A DNA stretch of 64,000 bases. Source: Candidatus Woesearchaeota archaeon. GTDB lineage: Archaea > Nanobdellota > Nanobdellia > Woesearchaeales > JACJVV01. Under the pieces are notes generated by a model. The model saw nothing but the letters and a program-made list of their open reading frames with translations, made no database searches and was not told where the DNA came from. The stretch lies in assembly GCA_020637495.1 (NCBI GenBank), contig JACJVV010000001.1:1-64000 (forward strand). The letters are read 5' to 3'. This document shows positions 36,086 through 43,911 of this stretch, piece after piece. The position numbers and the translations under genes were made by a program. How positions within the stretch are numbered: position 1 is the first letter of the stretch; every line of letters starts with the position of its first letter.

Positions 36086-36778
36086 ATGGACGTATTTTTA
36101 CACAAGCTAGTGACGATATCAAAGACAAAATATTTCGGAAAAGTCAGTTCTGAGATGCATCTTGTCGGAACCAATGTAGACTTGAGTTTCCTTCCTAAGG
36201 ATGATAACCTCAAGATAGACGGCAGATATTCTGTGAACATCAAAGATCTCCGTTCAGAGATAGATCTCCTGAAGAAAAGTTCAAAAACAATAGTGTTCAA
36301 GAATGGGGAACCATGCCTGCAGAGGATGGCACTCAAGAACCTTGCTACATATGCAAAGCAGAAAGGCATGCATGTTGTCATTGAGACATACGGCACACTA
36401 CCGAATGTAATAAAGGATCTCGTCGATAAGAAACTTGTCGATATGATAGTCCTGAAACTTTACTTCACGTTGAGCGAAGCTTGGCTGAACAAGCTCAACA
36501 GAGGAAAACTGATAAGCAACAACAAGGAGCTGATCAATGGAGTGAAAGAGACATTGAAATTCCTTGCTTCAAGAAAGATCAACGTTTTAGCAAAGATCAT
36601 CGTCGTCCCAGGATTGATAGACAGGAACAATGACATCGGAAGGATATGCAGGAATATAGAGGGCATAAGAAACATAGTCCTTGAACTTATGCCAATAGAT
36701 GAAAGAGTCAATGAAGAATCTTTGGAAGAATTAAAGAATTTTGTCAGAAAGAACTATGGGTCCATAAAGGTCAGATGA
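36086..36778 (+). CDS. radical-SAM-like protein lacking the cluster cysteines
   Basis: A 230-residue protein with the shape of activating-enzyme-type radical SAM proteins: KNGEPCLQR (72-80) corresponds to the SAM-binding GGEPTLQ motif, followed by YAKQKGMHVVIETYGTLP and later IDRNNDIGRI. At the place of the cluster loop CxxxCxFC, the sequence is GTNVDLSFL: T29, L33 and L36 stand where the three cysteines should be, while the Gly, Asn and Phe remain. It should therefore be unable to hold a 4Fe-4S cluster. A TATA box about 28 bases before the ATG supports expression. Its 3' end overlaps tmk by 8 bases. Confidence 0.7.
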   Translation: MDVFLHKLVTISKTKYFGKVSSEMHLVGTNVDLSFLPKDDNLKIDGRYSVNIKDLRSEIDLLKKSSKTIVFKNGEPCLQRMALKNLATYAKQKGMHVVIETYGTLPNVIKDLVDKKLVDMIVLKLYFTLSEAWLNKLNRGKLISNNKELINGVKETLKFLASRKINVLAKIIVVPGLIDRNNDIGRICRNIEGIRNIVLELMPIDERVNEESLEELKNFVRKNYGSIKVR

Positions 36779-37442
36779 AACCAGATACTGAGTTTAATAT
36801 AAGATTATGAATCTCCTCTATAGGCAATGGATCATCACCATCATAGCAACTTATTATCTCCCATCCTTCTTTCTTGGCAACATACATATAGGCGGCTTCT
36901 GCATCCTTCAGATGATTTATATCAGCCTCGTGGATATCTTTCTTCTCTCCCCCTACATAATCACGATGACCTTTCTTATCAACTAGCTTTTGCCCAATCT
37001 CGCATGGCATGTAAAGAAGGAATATCTTATCTGGCTTAGGTATCTTGAAGAGGTTGAACTCAAGGTCATCAAGCCAATCAAGGAAACCGTCAATCTTATC
37101 ATCATCTTTCAGTTTGCCTGCCTGATGCCCTTTATTCGCTGAGGTATAACGGTTGCAGATGACTATCTTACCTTGATCAAGCCATTGTTGAATGTCTTTG
37201 CTTTTTGCATAACGGTCTATCGCATAGAAGATTGATGCGCGGTAAGGACCTACTTCTTCTGCTGTGCCGAACTTCCCATTGAGATATTGCTCAACCATGG
37301 CTGCTCCTGGAGTGCCATACTGCGGGAATTCAACATACTCAACGTCATTCTTCTGCTGCTTGAGTTTCTCGACTAGCAATTTTGATTGTGTGGCTTTACC
37401 TGAACCATCTGTCCCTTCAATGACTATTAGTTTCCCTTTCAT
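36771..37442 (-). CDS. tmk: thymidylate kinase
   Basis: A 223-residue P-loop kinase that phosphorylates dTMP to dTDP. Walker A is EGTDGSGKATQSKLL (residues 9-23). The dTMP-binding residues are in IVICNRYTSANKGHQAGK, and the lid segment is around KKGHRDYVGG. The start overlaps the lgt stop by four bases, so lgt and tmk are translationally coupled. Together with dut it serves dTTP supply. Confidence 0.92.
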   Translation of the reverse strand: MKGKLIVIEGTDGSGKATQSKLLVEKLKQQKNDVEYVEFPQYGTPGAAMVEQYLNGKFGTAEEVGPYRASIFYAIDRYAKSKDIQQWLDQGKIVICNRYTSANKGHQAGKLKDDDKIDGFLDWLDDLEFNLFKIPKPDKIFLLYMPCEIGQKLVDKKGHRDYVGGEKKDIHEADINHLKDAEAAYMYVAKKEGWEIISCYDGDDPLPIEEIHNLILNSVSGFI

Positions 37443-38236
37443 CTTGAATATTTGTTAATATAATATAACCAAGCAATACCAATTATAAACATTATTATGT
37501 TCAAGAGCTGGCCCATTGTAAGTCCGAACAACAGGTATCCCAACTGTGGATCAGGCGCCCGGAAGAATCCAACAACAAAACGGAACATTGCATATAATGT
37601 TATGAACAATCCAAACAGAGTCCCTGGCCTCTTGCTGATTGACTTGATATCCTTAACTGACCACAATATGATGAAAAGGACCATGTCCTTTATCGAAGCA
37701 TATATCTGTGATGGGTGCCTGCATATATCGTCTACATTTGGAAATACGACGCACCATGGGAGATCTGATGGTATTCCTACCAACTCACCATTCAGGAAAT
37801 TAGCTATCCTGCCTAAAGATAATGCAAGAGCTACAGGGATTATAGTTATGTCAGCCATCTCAAGAAGATCAAGCATATGCCGCCTGCAGAAGATGATTAC
37901 AGCTATAATCGCTCCAATTAGCCCTCCATGAAAAGATAGACCTCCCTGCCATATATATAATATCTCCCATATCCTTGGAAGATAATACAACGGATTATAT
38001 ACAATCGTATAGAATAGCCGTGCTCCAACTACTATGCCTACTGCAATCCAGAATATGTAATCGATAACTTGATCCTTTGTGAGCTTGATATTGTTCTTCT
38101 TAACCAAGTGATTTACAAACAGATACAATATAATGAAACCAAGCACATAGATGATGCCATAATATCTTATCTCAAGAGGACCAAGATTCAATAATACTGG
38201 ATCAATATTGTGCACGAACATATATGGATAAAGCAT
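37439..38236 (-). CDS. lgt: prolipoprotein diacylglyceryl transferase
   Basis: A 265-residue polytopic membrane protein with about seven helices and the bacterial Lgt signature residues: YYGIIYVLGF near the N-terminus, GGLSFHGGLIGA with the essential His, and GRIANFLNGELVG followed by RHPSQIYAS. Lgt attaches diacylglycerol to the lipobox cysteine of prolipoproteins. Presence of the bacterial enzyme in an archaeon suggests transfer, and the lipoprotein at 23758 is a candidate substrate. It overlaps tmk by four bases. A TATA-like element in the 29-base gap may serve it and the divergent signal peptidase gene. Confidence 0.93.
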   Translation of the reverse strand: MLYPYMFVHNIDPVLLNLGPLEIRYYGIIYVLGFIILYLFVNHLVKKNNIKLTKDQVIDYIFWIAVGIVVGARLFYTIVYNPLYYLPRIWEILYIWQGGLSFHGGLIGAIIAVIIFCRRHMLDLLEMADITIIPVALALSLGRIANFLNGELVGIPSDLPWCVVFPNVDDICRHPSQIYASIKDMVLFIILWSVKDIKSISKRPGTLFGLFITLYAMFRFVVGFFRAPDPQLGYLLFGLTMGQLLNIIMFIIGIAWLYYINKYSR

Positions 38237-38265
38237 TTAAAGGATTAATAAAACTTTTCTAATAT

Positions 38266-38925
38266 ATGGAGATCAAGGAAATATGGAAGAAAATATGGCA
38301 TTTCATATGGCACAGCGATAGCGTATGGAGTTGGTTACTCAATATTGTGCTTGCGTATTTCTTCATATTATACATATTCTATCCTGGAGTAGGATTGATA
38401 TTCAACACATCATATCCTTTAGTTGCAGTTGTATCAGGAAGCATGGAGCATGCTGCAGTAAACCATGATGGAGGAAGCCCTTTCATATGCGACAATAGCT
38501 ACAGCAAAACAGACCTCTACCTAAGTTTCGATGAATATTGGCAGATGTGTGGAAATTGGTATGAAAACAAGGGAATCCAAAAAGAGCAGTTCAGTGAGTT
38601 CGATTTCAAGGATGGATTCAACAAAGGAGACATAATGTTCATCTATGGAACAACCCCAAAAAATTTAAAAACCGGGGATATAATTGTATTCATAGCAGGA
38701 AACAGGCCTGATCCTATAATACATCGCATAATTGACATTGACATCAAGGATGGGAAGTATTACTATACGACAAAAGGAGACCATAACCAAGGCTCAGGAC
38801 TTGTTGATATCAATATCAGCGAAGATGCAGTCTTGGGTAAGGCAGTCTTCAGGGTGCCGTACTTCGGTTGGATCAAGGTGTGGTTCACTGACATAGTCAC
38901 CTGGATCATGAGTGCCAGGAATTAA
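38266..38925 (+). CDS. signal peptidase I (archaeal type)
   Basis: A 219-residue membrane-bound S26 peptidase. One N-terminal helix (about residues 20-46) is followed by the catalytic serine in VVSGSME, KTGDIIVF, the catalytic histidine in PIIHRII (archaeal and ER-type enzymes use His where bacterial ones use Lys), and TKGDHNQG. It removes signal peptides from secreted proteins, such as the Tyr-rich and FG-GAP proteins here. An insertion of about 60 residues between SGSM and GDIIVF contains two cysteines. It is divergent from lgt, with 29 bases between starts. Confidence 0.9.
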   Translation: MEIKEIWKKIWHFIWHSDSVWSWLLNIVLAYFFILYIFYPGVGLIFNTSYPLVAVVSGSMEHAAVNHDGGSPFICDNSYSKTDLYLSFDEYWQMCGNWYENKGIQKEQFSEFDFKDGFNKGDIMFIYGTTPKNLKTGDIIVFIAGNRPDPIIHRIIDIDIKDGKYYYTTKGDHNQGSGLVDINISEDAVLGKAVFRVPYFGWIKVWFTDIVTWIMSARN

Positions 38926-38946
38926 GAACATAAGGAGATACTAAAA

Positions 38947-39261
38947 ATGATGTTTTGTCCTAAATGCGGAGCATTGCTTGTACCAAAAAGAAACAAGAAA
39001 CAGACTACATGCAGCTGCGGCTATGTGCACAAAGAACCTGTGAACATAAGCCTATCAGAAGATGTCAAGTCAGAGAAGGAGATTGAGGTCTTGAATGAGG
39101 AAGACAAGCTAAAGACCTTGCCATTGACAGATGTTGATTGCCCTGAATGCAAACATACAAAAGCAAGATTCTGGACAGCTCAGACAAGATCAGCTGATGA
39201 GGCTGAGACAAGATTCTTCAGATGCGAGAAATGTCATCATGTGTGGCGTGACGCAGCTTGA
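38947..39261 (+). CDS. tfs: transcription factor S (RPB9/TFIIS-like)
   Basis: A 104-residue protein with two zinc ribbons. The N-terminal ribbon is FCPKCGALL with CSCG. The C-terminal TFIIS-type ribbon is DCPECKHTKARFW with FRCEKCHHVWR, and between them RSADEAET carries the acidic pair that enters the RNA polymerase pore. TFS stimulates transcript cleavage by stalled archaeal RNA polymerase. Length is typical. Its stop overlaps the TTG start of the next gene by four bases. Confidence 0.94.
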   Translation: MMFCPKCGALLVPKRNKKQTTCSCGYVHKEPVNISLSEDVKSEKEIEVLNEEDKLKTLPLTDVDCPECKHTKARFWTAQTRSADEAETRFFRCEKCHHVWRDAA

Positions 39262-39491
39262 GATTCCCAAAAAAATTCACTGTGCATGTCAAGCCAAACA
39301 GTTCTAATGATGAGTTCAACGGATTAGACCATAGAGGAAGATATCTTATACATCTCAAAGAGAAAGCTGAAGACAATAAAGCGAACATTGCCCTTATAAA
39401 ATTCTTCAAGAAGAAATTCAACATCAACATAAGGATCCTTATGGGTCTAAAAAGAAGGGATAAGATTGTTGAATTGGTAGAGCTTGCCTAA
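39258..39491 (+). CDS. DUF167/YggU-family protein
   Basis: A 77-residue protein of the DUF167 family: FTVHVKPNSSNDEF at the N-terminus and KAEDNKANIALIKFFKK in the middle are the family's conserved segments. The start is TTG, overlapping the TFS stop (TTGA), so it is coupled to TFS. Function is unknown in any organism. Confidence 0.82.
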   Translation: MRFPKKFTVHVKPNSSNDEFNGLDHRGRYLIHLKEKAEDNKANIALIKFFKKKFNINIRILMGLKRRDKIVELVELA

Positions 39492-39515
39492 GACATTATA
39501 GCTACACAAGCAAGA

Positions 39516-39833
39516 TCAAATAGTCATTACTACTATAGCTATCAAGGCAAGGGATATCCCGATTATCTCCTTGAGGCCAAGAACTTCTTTGAACAATAAT
39601 AGGCCTGCAAGAGCGACAGTCAACAGGTTGAAGCATAACAATACTGCTATTGCTACCGCAACCTCTCTTCTCTTGAATGCGAATGCAAGAGTTATCCCTG
39701 CTAGAAGATAGAGGAACATTGCAGATGCTATGAACCAAACGCTTGAACGGTCTGCCCAATATTTCAACAGGATATCACCAACAGTAAAAAGCGATCCGCT
39801 CAACGCTGCCAAGAGAATGAATATCATATCCAT
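39516..39833 (-). CDS. small EamA/SMR-like membrane protein
   Basis: A 105-residue protein with four membrane helices (about residues 3-22, 32-51, 57-80 and 86-104). The pattern of a small half-transporter, with GDILLKYWA in helix 1 and LLLFKEVLGLKEIIGISLALIAIVVM at the end, matches the EamA/small multidrug resistance fold. It probably dimerises to transport a small molecule. No substrate can be read from it. Confidence 0.7.
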   Translation of the reverse strand: MDMIFILLAALSGSLFTVGDILLKYWADRSSVWFIASAMFLYLLAGITLAFAFKRREVAVAIAVLLCFNLLTVALAGLLLFKEVLGLKEIIGISLALIAIVVMTI

Positions 39834-39938
39834 AACACCAGTTTGGCATGAAATAATATAAACATTGTGATAATGTTACGATTAGCATACCATAATCCAT
39901 ATAAAGATGCATCTTATGAAATGATAAGGTGGGAGTAA

Positions 39939-41291
39939 ATGGTACTAATGAATGACATCGAAAATTCTGATCCTGAGATCGCTCAAGCATTGAAGGATGA
40001 ACTGAAACGTCAGGAAGAAGGTCTTGAGATGATACCTTCCGAGAACAACGTGAGCCATGCGACATTGCAAGCAATGGGCAGCGTATTGACAAACAAATAT
40101 TCTGAAGGATATCCAAGGAAGAGATATTATGGTGGACAGGAATTTGCTGATAAGATCGAAGAGATTGCAATAGATCGTGCAAAGAAAGTATTCAATGTAG
40201 TCCATGCGAATGTGCAGCCTTATTCTGGAAGTCCTGCAAATTTTGCTGTCCTAAATGCATTGCTTGAACCTGGTGATTGCCATATGGGACTCAAGCTAAC
40301 TGATGGCGGTCATCTCACTCATGGATGGAAAGTAAGCGCAACTGCAAAATATTTCAAGAGCGTACCTTACAGCGTCAAGAAAGATGGACGTGTTGATCTT
40401 GAGGAAGTAAGGAGACTGGCAATAGAGAACAAGCCTAAAGCAATATGGGTAGGTTATACTGCGTATCCTAGGAAGTTCGAGTTCAAGGAATTCGCTGAGA
40501 TCGCTGATGAAGTTGGAGCTTATCTTATTGCAGACATAGCTCACATCTCTGGACTTGTTGCTGGAGGTGCACATGAAAGCCCAGTGCCATATGTGCATGT
40601 CATAACCACCACAACGCATAAGACAATACGAGGTCCTCGAGGAGGAATGATCATGGTCACCCAGAAAGGAATAGACAAGGATCCTGACCTGGCTTCAAAG
40701 ATAGACAAGAGCATTTTCCCTGGATTGCAAGGAGGACCACATGACCATACTACAGCAGGCATTGCAGTAGCTCTTGGTGAGGCAATGAAGCCTGAATTCA
40801 AGGACTATGCAAAGCAGATAGTCGCTAACGCCAAGTCATTGGCTGAATCATTGAAGAAGGAAGGCATGAAGCTTGTGACAGACGGAACAGATACGCATCT
40901 CCTTCTCATCGATCTGACAGAGAACGGTGCAGGAAAAGGACAGTACATGCAGCAGGCGTTGGATCTTGCAGGAATAACAGTAAACAAGAATACCATACCT
41001 TTTGAACCATTCTCAGCATTCTATCCAAGCGGTATCAGGCTTGGCACACCTTCACTTACGACAAGAGGGATGAAAGAGAAGGACATGGAGAAAGTAGCTA
41101 AGTGGATCGCTGCAGTGTACGATGAGATAAGAACATATGATATGCCAAATGACAAGGATGAACGAAAAGAAGCGATAAAGAAATTCTCCTCAGAGATAAA
41201 GGAGAATACCAATCTGAGAAAGATAAGAGAAGAAGTAAGAGAATTCGCTAAGGAGTTCCCTTTGTATCCTGGATTTGAGATAATGAGATAG
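39939..41291 (+). CDS. glyA: serine hydroxymethyltransferase
   Basis: A 450-residue PLP enzyme that interconverts serine and glycine with a C1 carrier. The conserved segments are EMIPSENNVS, NVQPYSGSPAN, DIAHISGLVAGGAH and the PLP-lysine motif TTTTHKTIRGPRGGM. Length is normal. A TATA-like CATATAAAG (about 39898-39906) and AGGTGGGAG just before the ATG give a leadered, independently expressed gene. A second in-frame ATG at 39948 is also possible. Confidence 0.96.
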   Translation: MVLMNDIENSDPEIAQALKDELKRQEEGLEMIPSENNVSHATLQAMGSVLTNKYSEGYPRKRYYGGQEFADKIEEIAIDRAKKVFNVVHANVQPYSGSPANFAVLNALLEPGDCHMGLKLTDGGHLTHGWKVSATAKYFKSVPYSVKKDGRVDLEEVRRLAIENKPKAIWVGYTAYPRKFEFKEFAEIADEVGAYLIADIAHISGLVAGGAHESPVPYVHVITTTTHKTIRGPRGGMIMVTQKGIDKDPDLASKIDKSIFPGLQGGPHDHTTAGIAVALGEAMKPEFKDYAKQIVANAKSLAESLKKEGMKLVTDGTDTHLLLIDLTENGAGKGQYMQQALDLAGITVNKNTIPFEPFSAFYPSGIRLGTPSLTTRGMKEKDMEKVAKWIAAVYDEIRTYDMPNDKDERKEAIKKFSSEIKENTNLRKIREEVREFAKEFPLYPGFEIMR

Positions 41292-41394
41292 GTTAATCTA
41301 TTTCTTATTTTCTGAATCTGATTCACTTTACAGGTACGAAAAAAATGCTATTTTTAGAGTAAGTATTAAAAGGACAAGCCCATTCCCTATTGAT

Positions 41395-41703
41395 ATGGCA
41401 TATTCAGCTATCTATGTAACATTTCCTGAACAGGAGATCGCAGAACAGATTGTAGGAGAGCTTTTGCATGATAAGCTTATCGCATGCTCTAACATCTTTC
41501 CAATCAAGAGCATGTACTGGTGGAAAGAGAAGATAAACAAGGACCATGAGATTGTTGGGCTTCTGAAGACAACTACAGATAAGGTCGAAAAAGTCGAGCA
41601 GAAGATTAAGGAAGTCCATCCTTATGATGTACCTTGCATAATGAAGATGTCTGTCTCTGCAAACCCAGAATATGAAGATTGGATAAAGCATGAAGTTGAA
41701 TAA
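41395..41703 (+). CDS. cutA: divalent ion tolerance protein CutA
   Basis: A 102-residue trimeric CutA1 protein. The conserved features are YVTFPEQEIAEQIVGELL, KLIACSNIFPIKSMYWWK, the HPYDVPCI segment and the C-terminal YEDWIKHEV. It has been linked to copper tolerance in bacteria, but its cellular role is uncertain. A TATA-like TATTAAAAG about 25-30 bases upstream supports the start. It overlaps the following membrane gene by 14 bases. Confidence 0.94.
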   Translation: MAYSAIYVTFPEQEIAEQIVGELLHDKLIACSNIFPIKSMYWWKEKINKDHEIVGLLKTTTDKVEKVEQKIKEVHPYDVPCIMKMSVSANPEYEDWIKHEVE

Positions 41704-42250
41704 CAATCTGGCAAAGTATTTCTACAAAAGAAGATATTTCATCATAGCTATTTGTATTGCAGCTTTAGCGATATTGCTCTTTTTTGACCTGTTCAAGGTT
41801 GTCCTTTTCCTTTCACTTCTACTGGTCCTTAACATAGGAGCGTCGGCAATATCAAGGTTCATACCAAGATACAAGACAAGCATCGAACTGATAATGTTCG
41901 GGACTGTGCTCTGCGGGTATGTATATGGTTCAAAGATAGGCGCATTATTCGGATTGATAGCATCTATACTATATTATTTTGGAGTTGGTAGGATGTCCTA
42001 TTTTGTTATAGTATTTGCGCCGTTATACGCAATTATTGGTATAATTGCAGGGATATTCAACACCTATAATATATTCCAGCTAGGGATGGCATTGACATTA
42101 AGCTATACAGTCATATCAAGCATCCTAGTATTCATCATATTCGGAGCAAAATTCGACAAGGCACTAGGATTTGCAATAATCAACACATTCTTCAATTTCA
42201 TAATGTTTAAATATTTTGCAGGCATATTACTTGCAATAATGCAGCTATAG
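41690..42250 (+). CDS. polytopic membrane protein
   Basis: A 186-residue protein with about six hydrophobic helices covering most of the chain. The middle part, VLCGYVYGSKIGALFGLIAS, resembles the substrate-binding S components of ECF-type importers, which have six helices and similar length, but no energising genes lie nearby. Its start overlaps cutA by 14 bases, so the two are co-expressed. A metal or vitamin transport role would fit but is speculative. Confidence 0.65.
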   Translation: MKLNNNLAKYFYKRRYFIIAICIAALAILLFFDLFKVVLFLSLLLVLNIGASAISRFIPRYKTSIELIMFGTVLCGYVYGSKIGALFGLIASILYYFGVGRMSYFVIVFAPLYAIIGIIAGIFNTYNIFQLGMALTLSYTVISSILVFIIFGAKFDKALGFAIINTFFNFIMFKYFAGILLAIMQL

Positions 42251-42285
42251 TATTATAATGGAAGGAAGAGAAGGAAGGATAAAGA

Positions 42286-42747
42286 ATGGAAAAATTATCA
42301 GCTAAAGAAAAGAAAGAGATATACAGGAATAGCAATTCAAATTATTTCGAAGCAATACTCCAGCTTAGAGGGTTCCCTGACAATGATATCCAGGATATCG
42401 TTGACTACATCCTAGCAAATGAGTGTATGATCAGCAAAGAAATCGTCCAGAAAGATGGGATGGATTTCTATCTCCACTCACAGAAGTTCATACAGAAGCT
42501 GGCAAAATGGCTCAAGGAAGGATATAATTGCCAAGTAGAGATGACAAGCACATTACATACAAGAGACTCGAAAGCGAACAAGGACCTATATAGGATGACT
42601 GTATGTGCAAAACTTCTTCCATTCAAGGTTGGTGACGTCATAGATTATCGTGGGGAGAAAGTCAAAGTCACAAGCCTAGGCAAGAAACCTTCAGGAAAGA
42701 TTGAAGGCAGCGGAAAAAGAGTATTCATAGAACTTGACCAGATGTAG
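42286..42747 (+). CDS. NMD3-related protein lacking the zinc domain
   Basis: A 153-residue protein matching the middle part of archaeal NMD3: SNYFEAILQLRGF, DGMDFYLHSQKFIQKLAKWL, and YRMTVCAKLLPFKVGDVIDY followed by KVKVTSLGKKPSGKI. NMD3 takes part in late large-subunit assembly. The N-terminal cysteine-rich zinc ribbons of full NMD3 are absent, and the ATG is preceded by GGAAGGAT, so the gene seems to start here. Either a shortened form or a split gene is possible. Confidence 0.8.
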   Translation: MEKLSAKEKKEIYRNSNSNYFEAILQLRGFPDNDIQDIVDYILANECMISKEIVQKDGMDFYLHSQKFIQKLAKWLKEGYNCQVEMTSTLHTRDSKANKDLYRMTVCAKLLPFKVGDVIDYRGEKVKVTSLGKKPSGKIEGSGKRVFIELDQM

Positions 42748-42750
42748 ATC

Positions 42751-43896
42751 TCATCTGATCGAACCACGTTTTCTTTGGTATTCTTCAATAATATTATTTA
42801 GATTAGGTTTTGCAAGCTCCTTGTCAAGCGCATTCTTATCCAAGAATATTATATCATCATAATCTTCATAACCCTGTCTCCATAATATTATTGTACAAGG
42901 CAACAAATCACGGAGCTTTGATGAAGGCTCAGTCAGTGTAACTAGGATATCATCTGTCTTTATTCTCTCAAGCGATGATGGCAAGAAGACATTTGCATTC
43001 TTAACAAAGACACGATTATCCTTTAAGCTAACTGGCTTTCGCAGATCATCATATCTTGGAAGGATATAATATCTGTTTGAAGAATATAATGTCTTTAGCC
43101 TAGTCATCTTTGCATGCAATTTCCTGTTGATGTTCTGCTGCACTCGAACGTCATTAGTGAGGTTGATTATACGCTTCTCTTTCTGTGTCAGCATGTTCAT
43201 CAGGTCCTTGTCCGTCTTTTGTTTGACAACATGTTTTTGTTTTTTAGGAGAATGCTGCAACTGAGCTCTAAGCTCATTTATATGCTTCTGGAGAAGCTGC
43301 GAGTGCTTAAGCAGGGAACGTATGACTGAATTTTTCTCGTCATGAGGAACCTGCTTCCTATCTTCCTTAGATTCCTCTCTTTTCTTCTCCTTAGGTTCCA
43401 TCAGCTCAAGTATCTTCATGTAAGATAACTCTGGATTCTTGAAATACATATGCGTAAACCTATGCAAAAGATGCCTCTTCCCTTTTGATTCAATGAAGCG
43501 AGAGATCTCTTTTAGCTTAGGAATGAACTCATGATATGCTTCGAGTACTGCTCCTGCTGCATCACGCTCGTGGCTATTGCTATAGCCTATGTCTTTTGCT
43601 GATGATGCCTTTGCCTTGACCTGAAGATCCTCTTTTGGAGAATACACTACAGCGCCAAGCTTCGTAGCTATAGTCCTCACAAAAGAAGGAAGCTTCTGCT
43701 TGTCTGTTGCAATCAATGTTATGTTTCCAAAAGCTGAAAGATGCTGGACAAGGAGGTCTGAGGAGAGTTCTTTCTGTGAATATAACGTAATGTTTCCTGT
43801 ATCAGTATCAAGCAATGCATAAGCTACTGTCGTTCCTGGGTCTATTCCGACGAAGAGGACTATTTTATACCACCACGGGAAATATTTATAAGGCAA
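42751..43896 (-). CDS. DUF460 protein (RNase H-like fold with coiled coil)
   Basis: A 381-residue protein. The N-terminus has the RNase H-like strand VGIDPGTTVAYALLD and later SNSHERDAAGAVLEAY, the DUF460 pattern related to YqgF/RuvC nucleases. A basic segment (KEKKREESKEDRKQ) and a coiled coil (about residues 180-260) follow, then a C-terminal domain. A nuclease or RNA-related role is likely. The start is uncertain: the frame opens with TTG at 43896, but a TATA-like TTATAAAT lies at about 43884-43891, just after it. A leaderless mRNA would begin near 43863, where only ATA codons are in frame. Confidence 0.8.
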   Translation of the reverse strand: MPYKYFPWWYKIVLFVGIDPGTTVAYALLDTDTGNITLYSQKELSSDLLVQHLSAFGNITLIATDKQKLPSFVRTIATKLGAVVYSPKEDLQVKAKASSAKDIGYSNSHERDAAGAVLEAYHEFIPKLKEISRFIESKGKRHLLHRFTHMYFKNPELSYMKILELMEPKEKKREESKEDRKQVPHDEKNSVIRSLLKHSQLLQKHINELRAQLQHSPKKQKHVVKQKTDKDLMNMLTQKEKRIINLTNDVRVQQNINRKLHAKMTRLKTLYSSNRYYILPRYDDLRKPVSLKDNRVFVKNANVFLPSSLERIKTDDILVTLTEPSSKLRDLLPCTIILWRQGYEDYDDIIFLDKNALDKELAKPNLNNIIEEYQRKRGSIR

Positions 43897-43911
43897 TTTA
43901 TAATAATTTTG

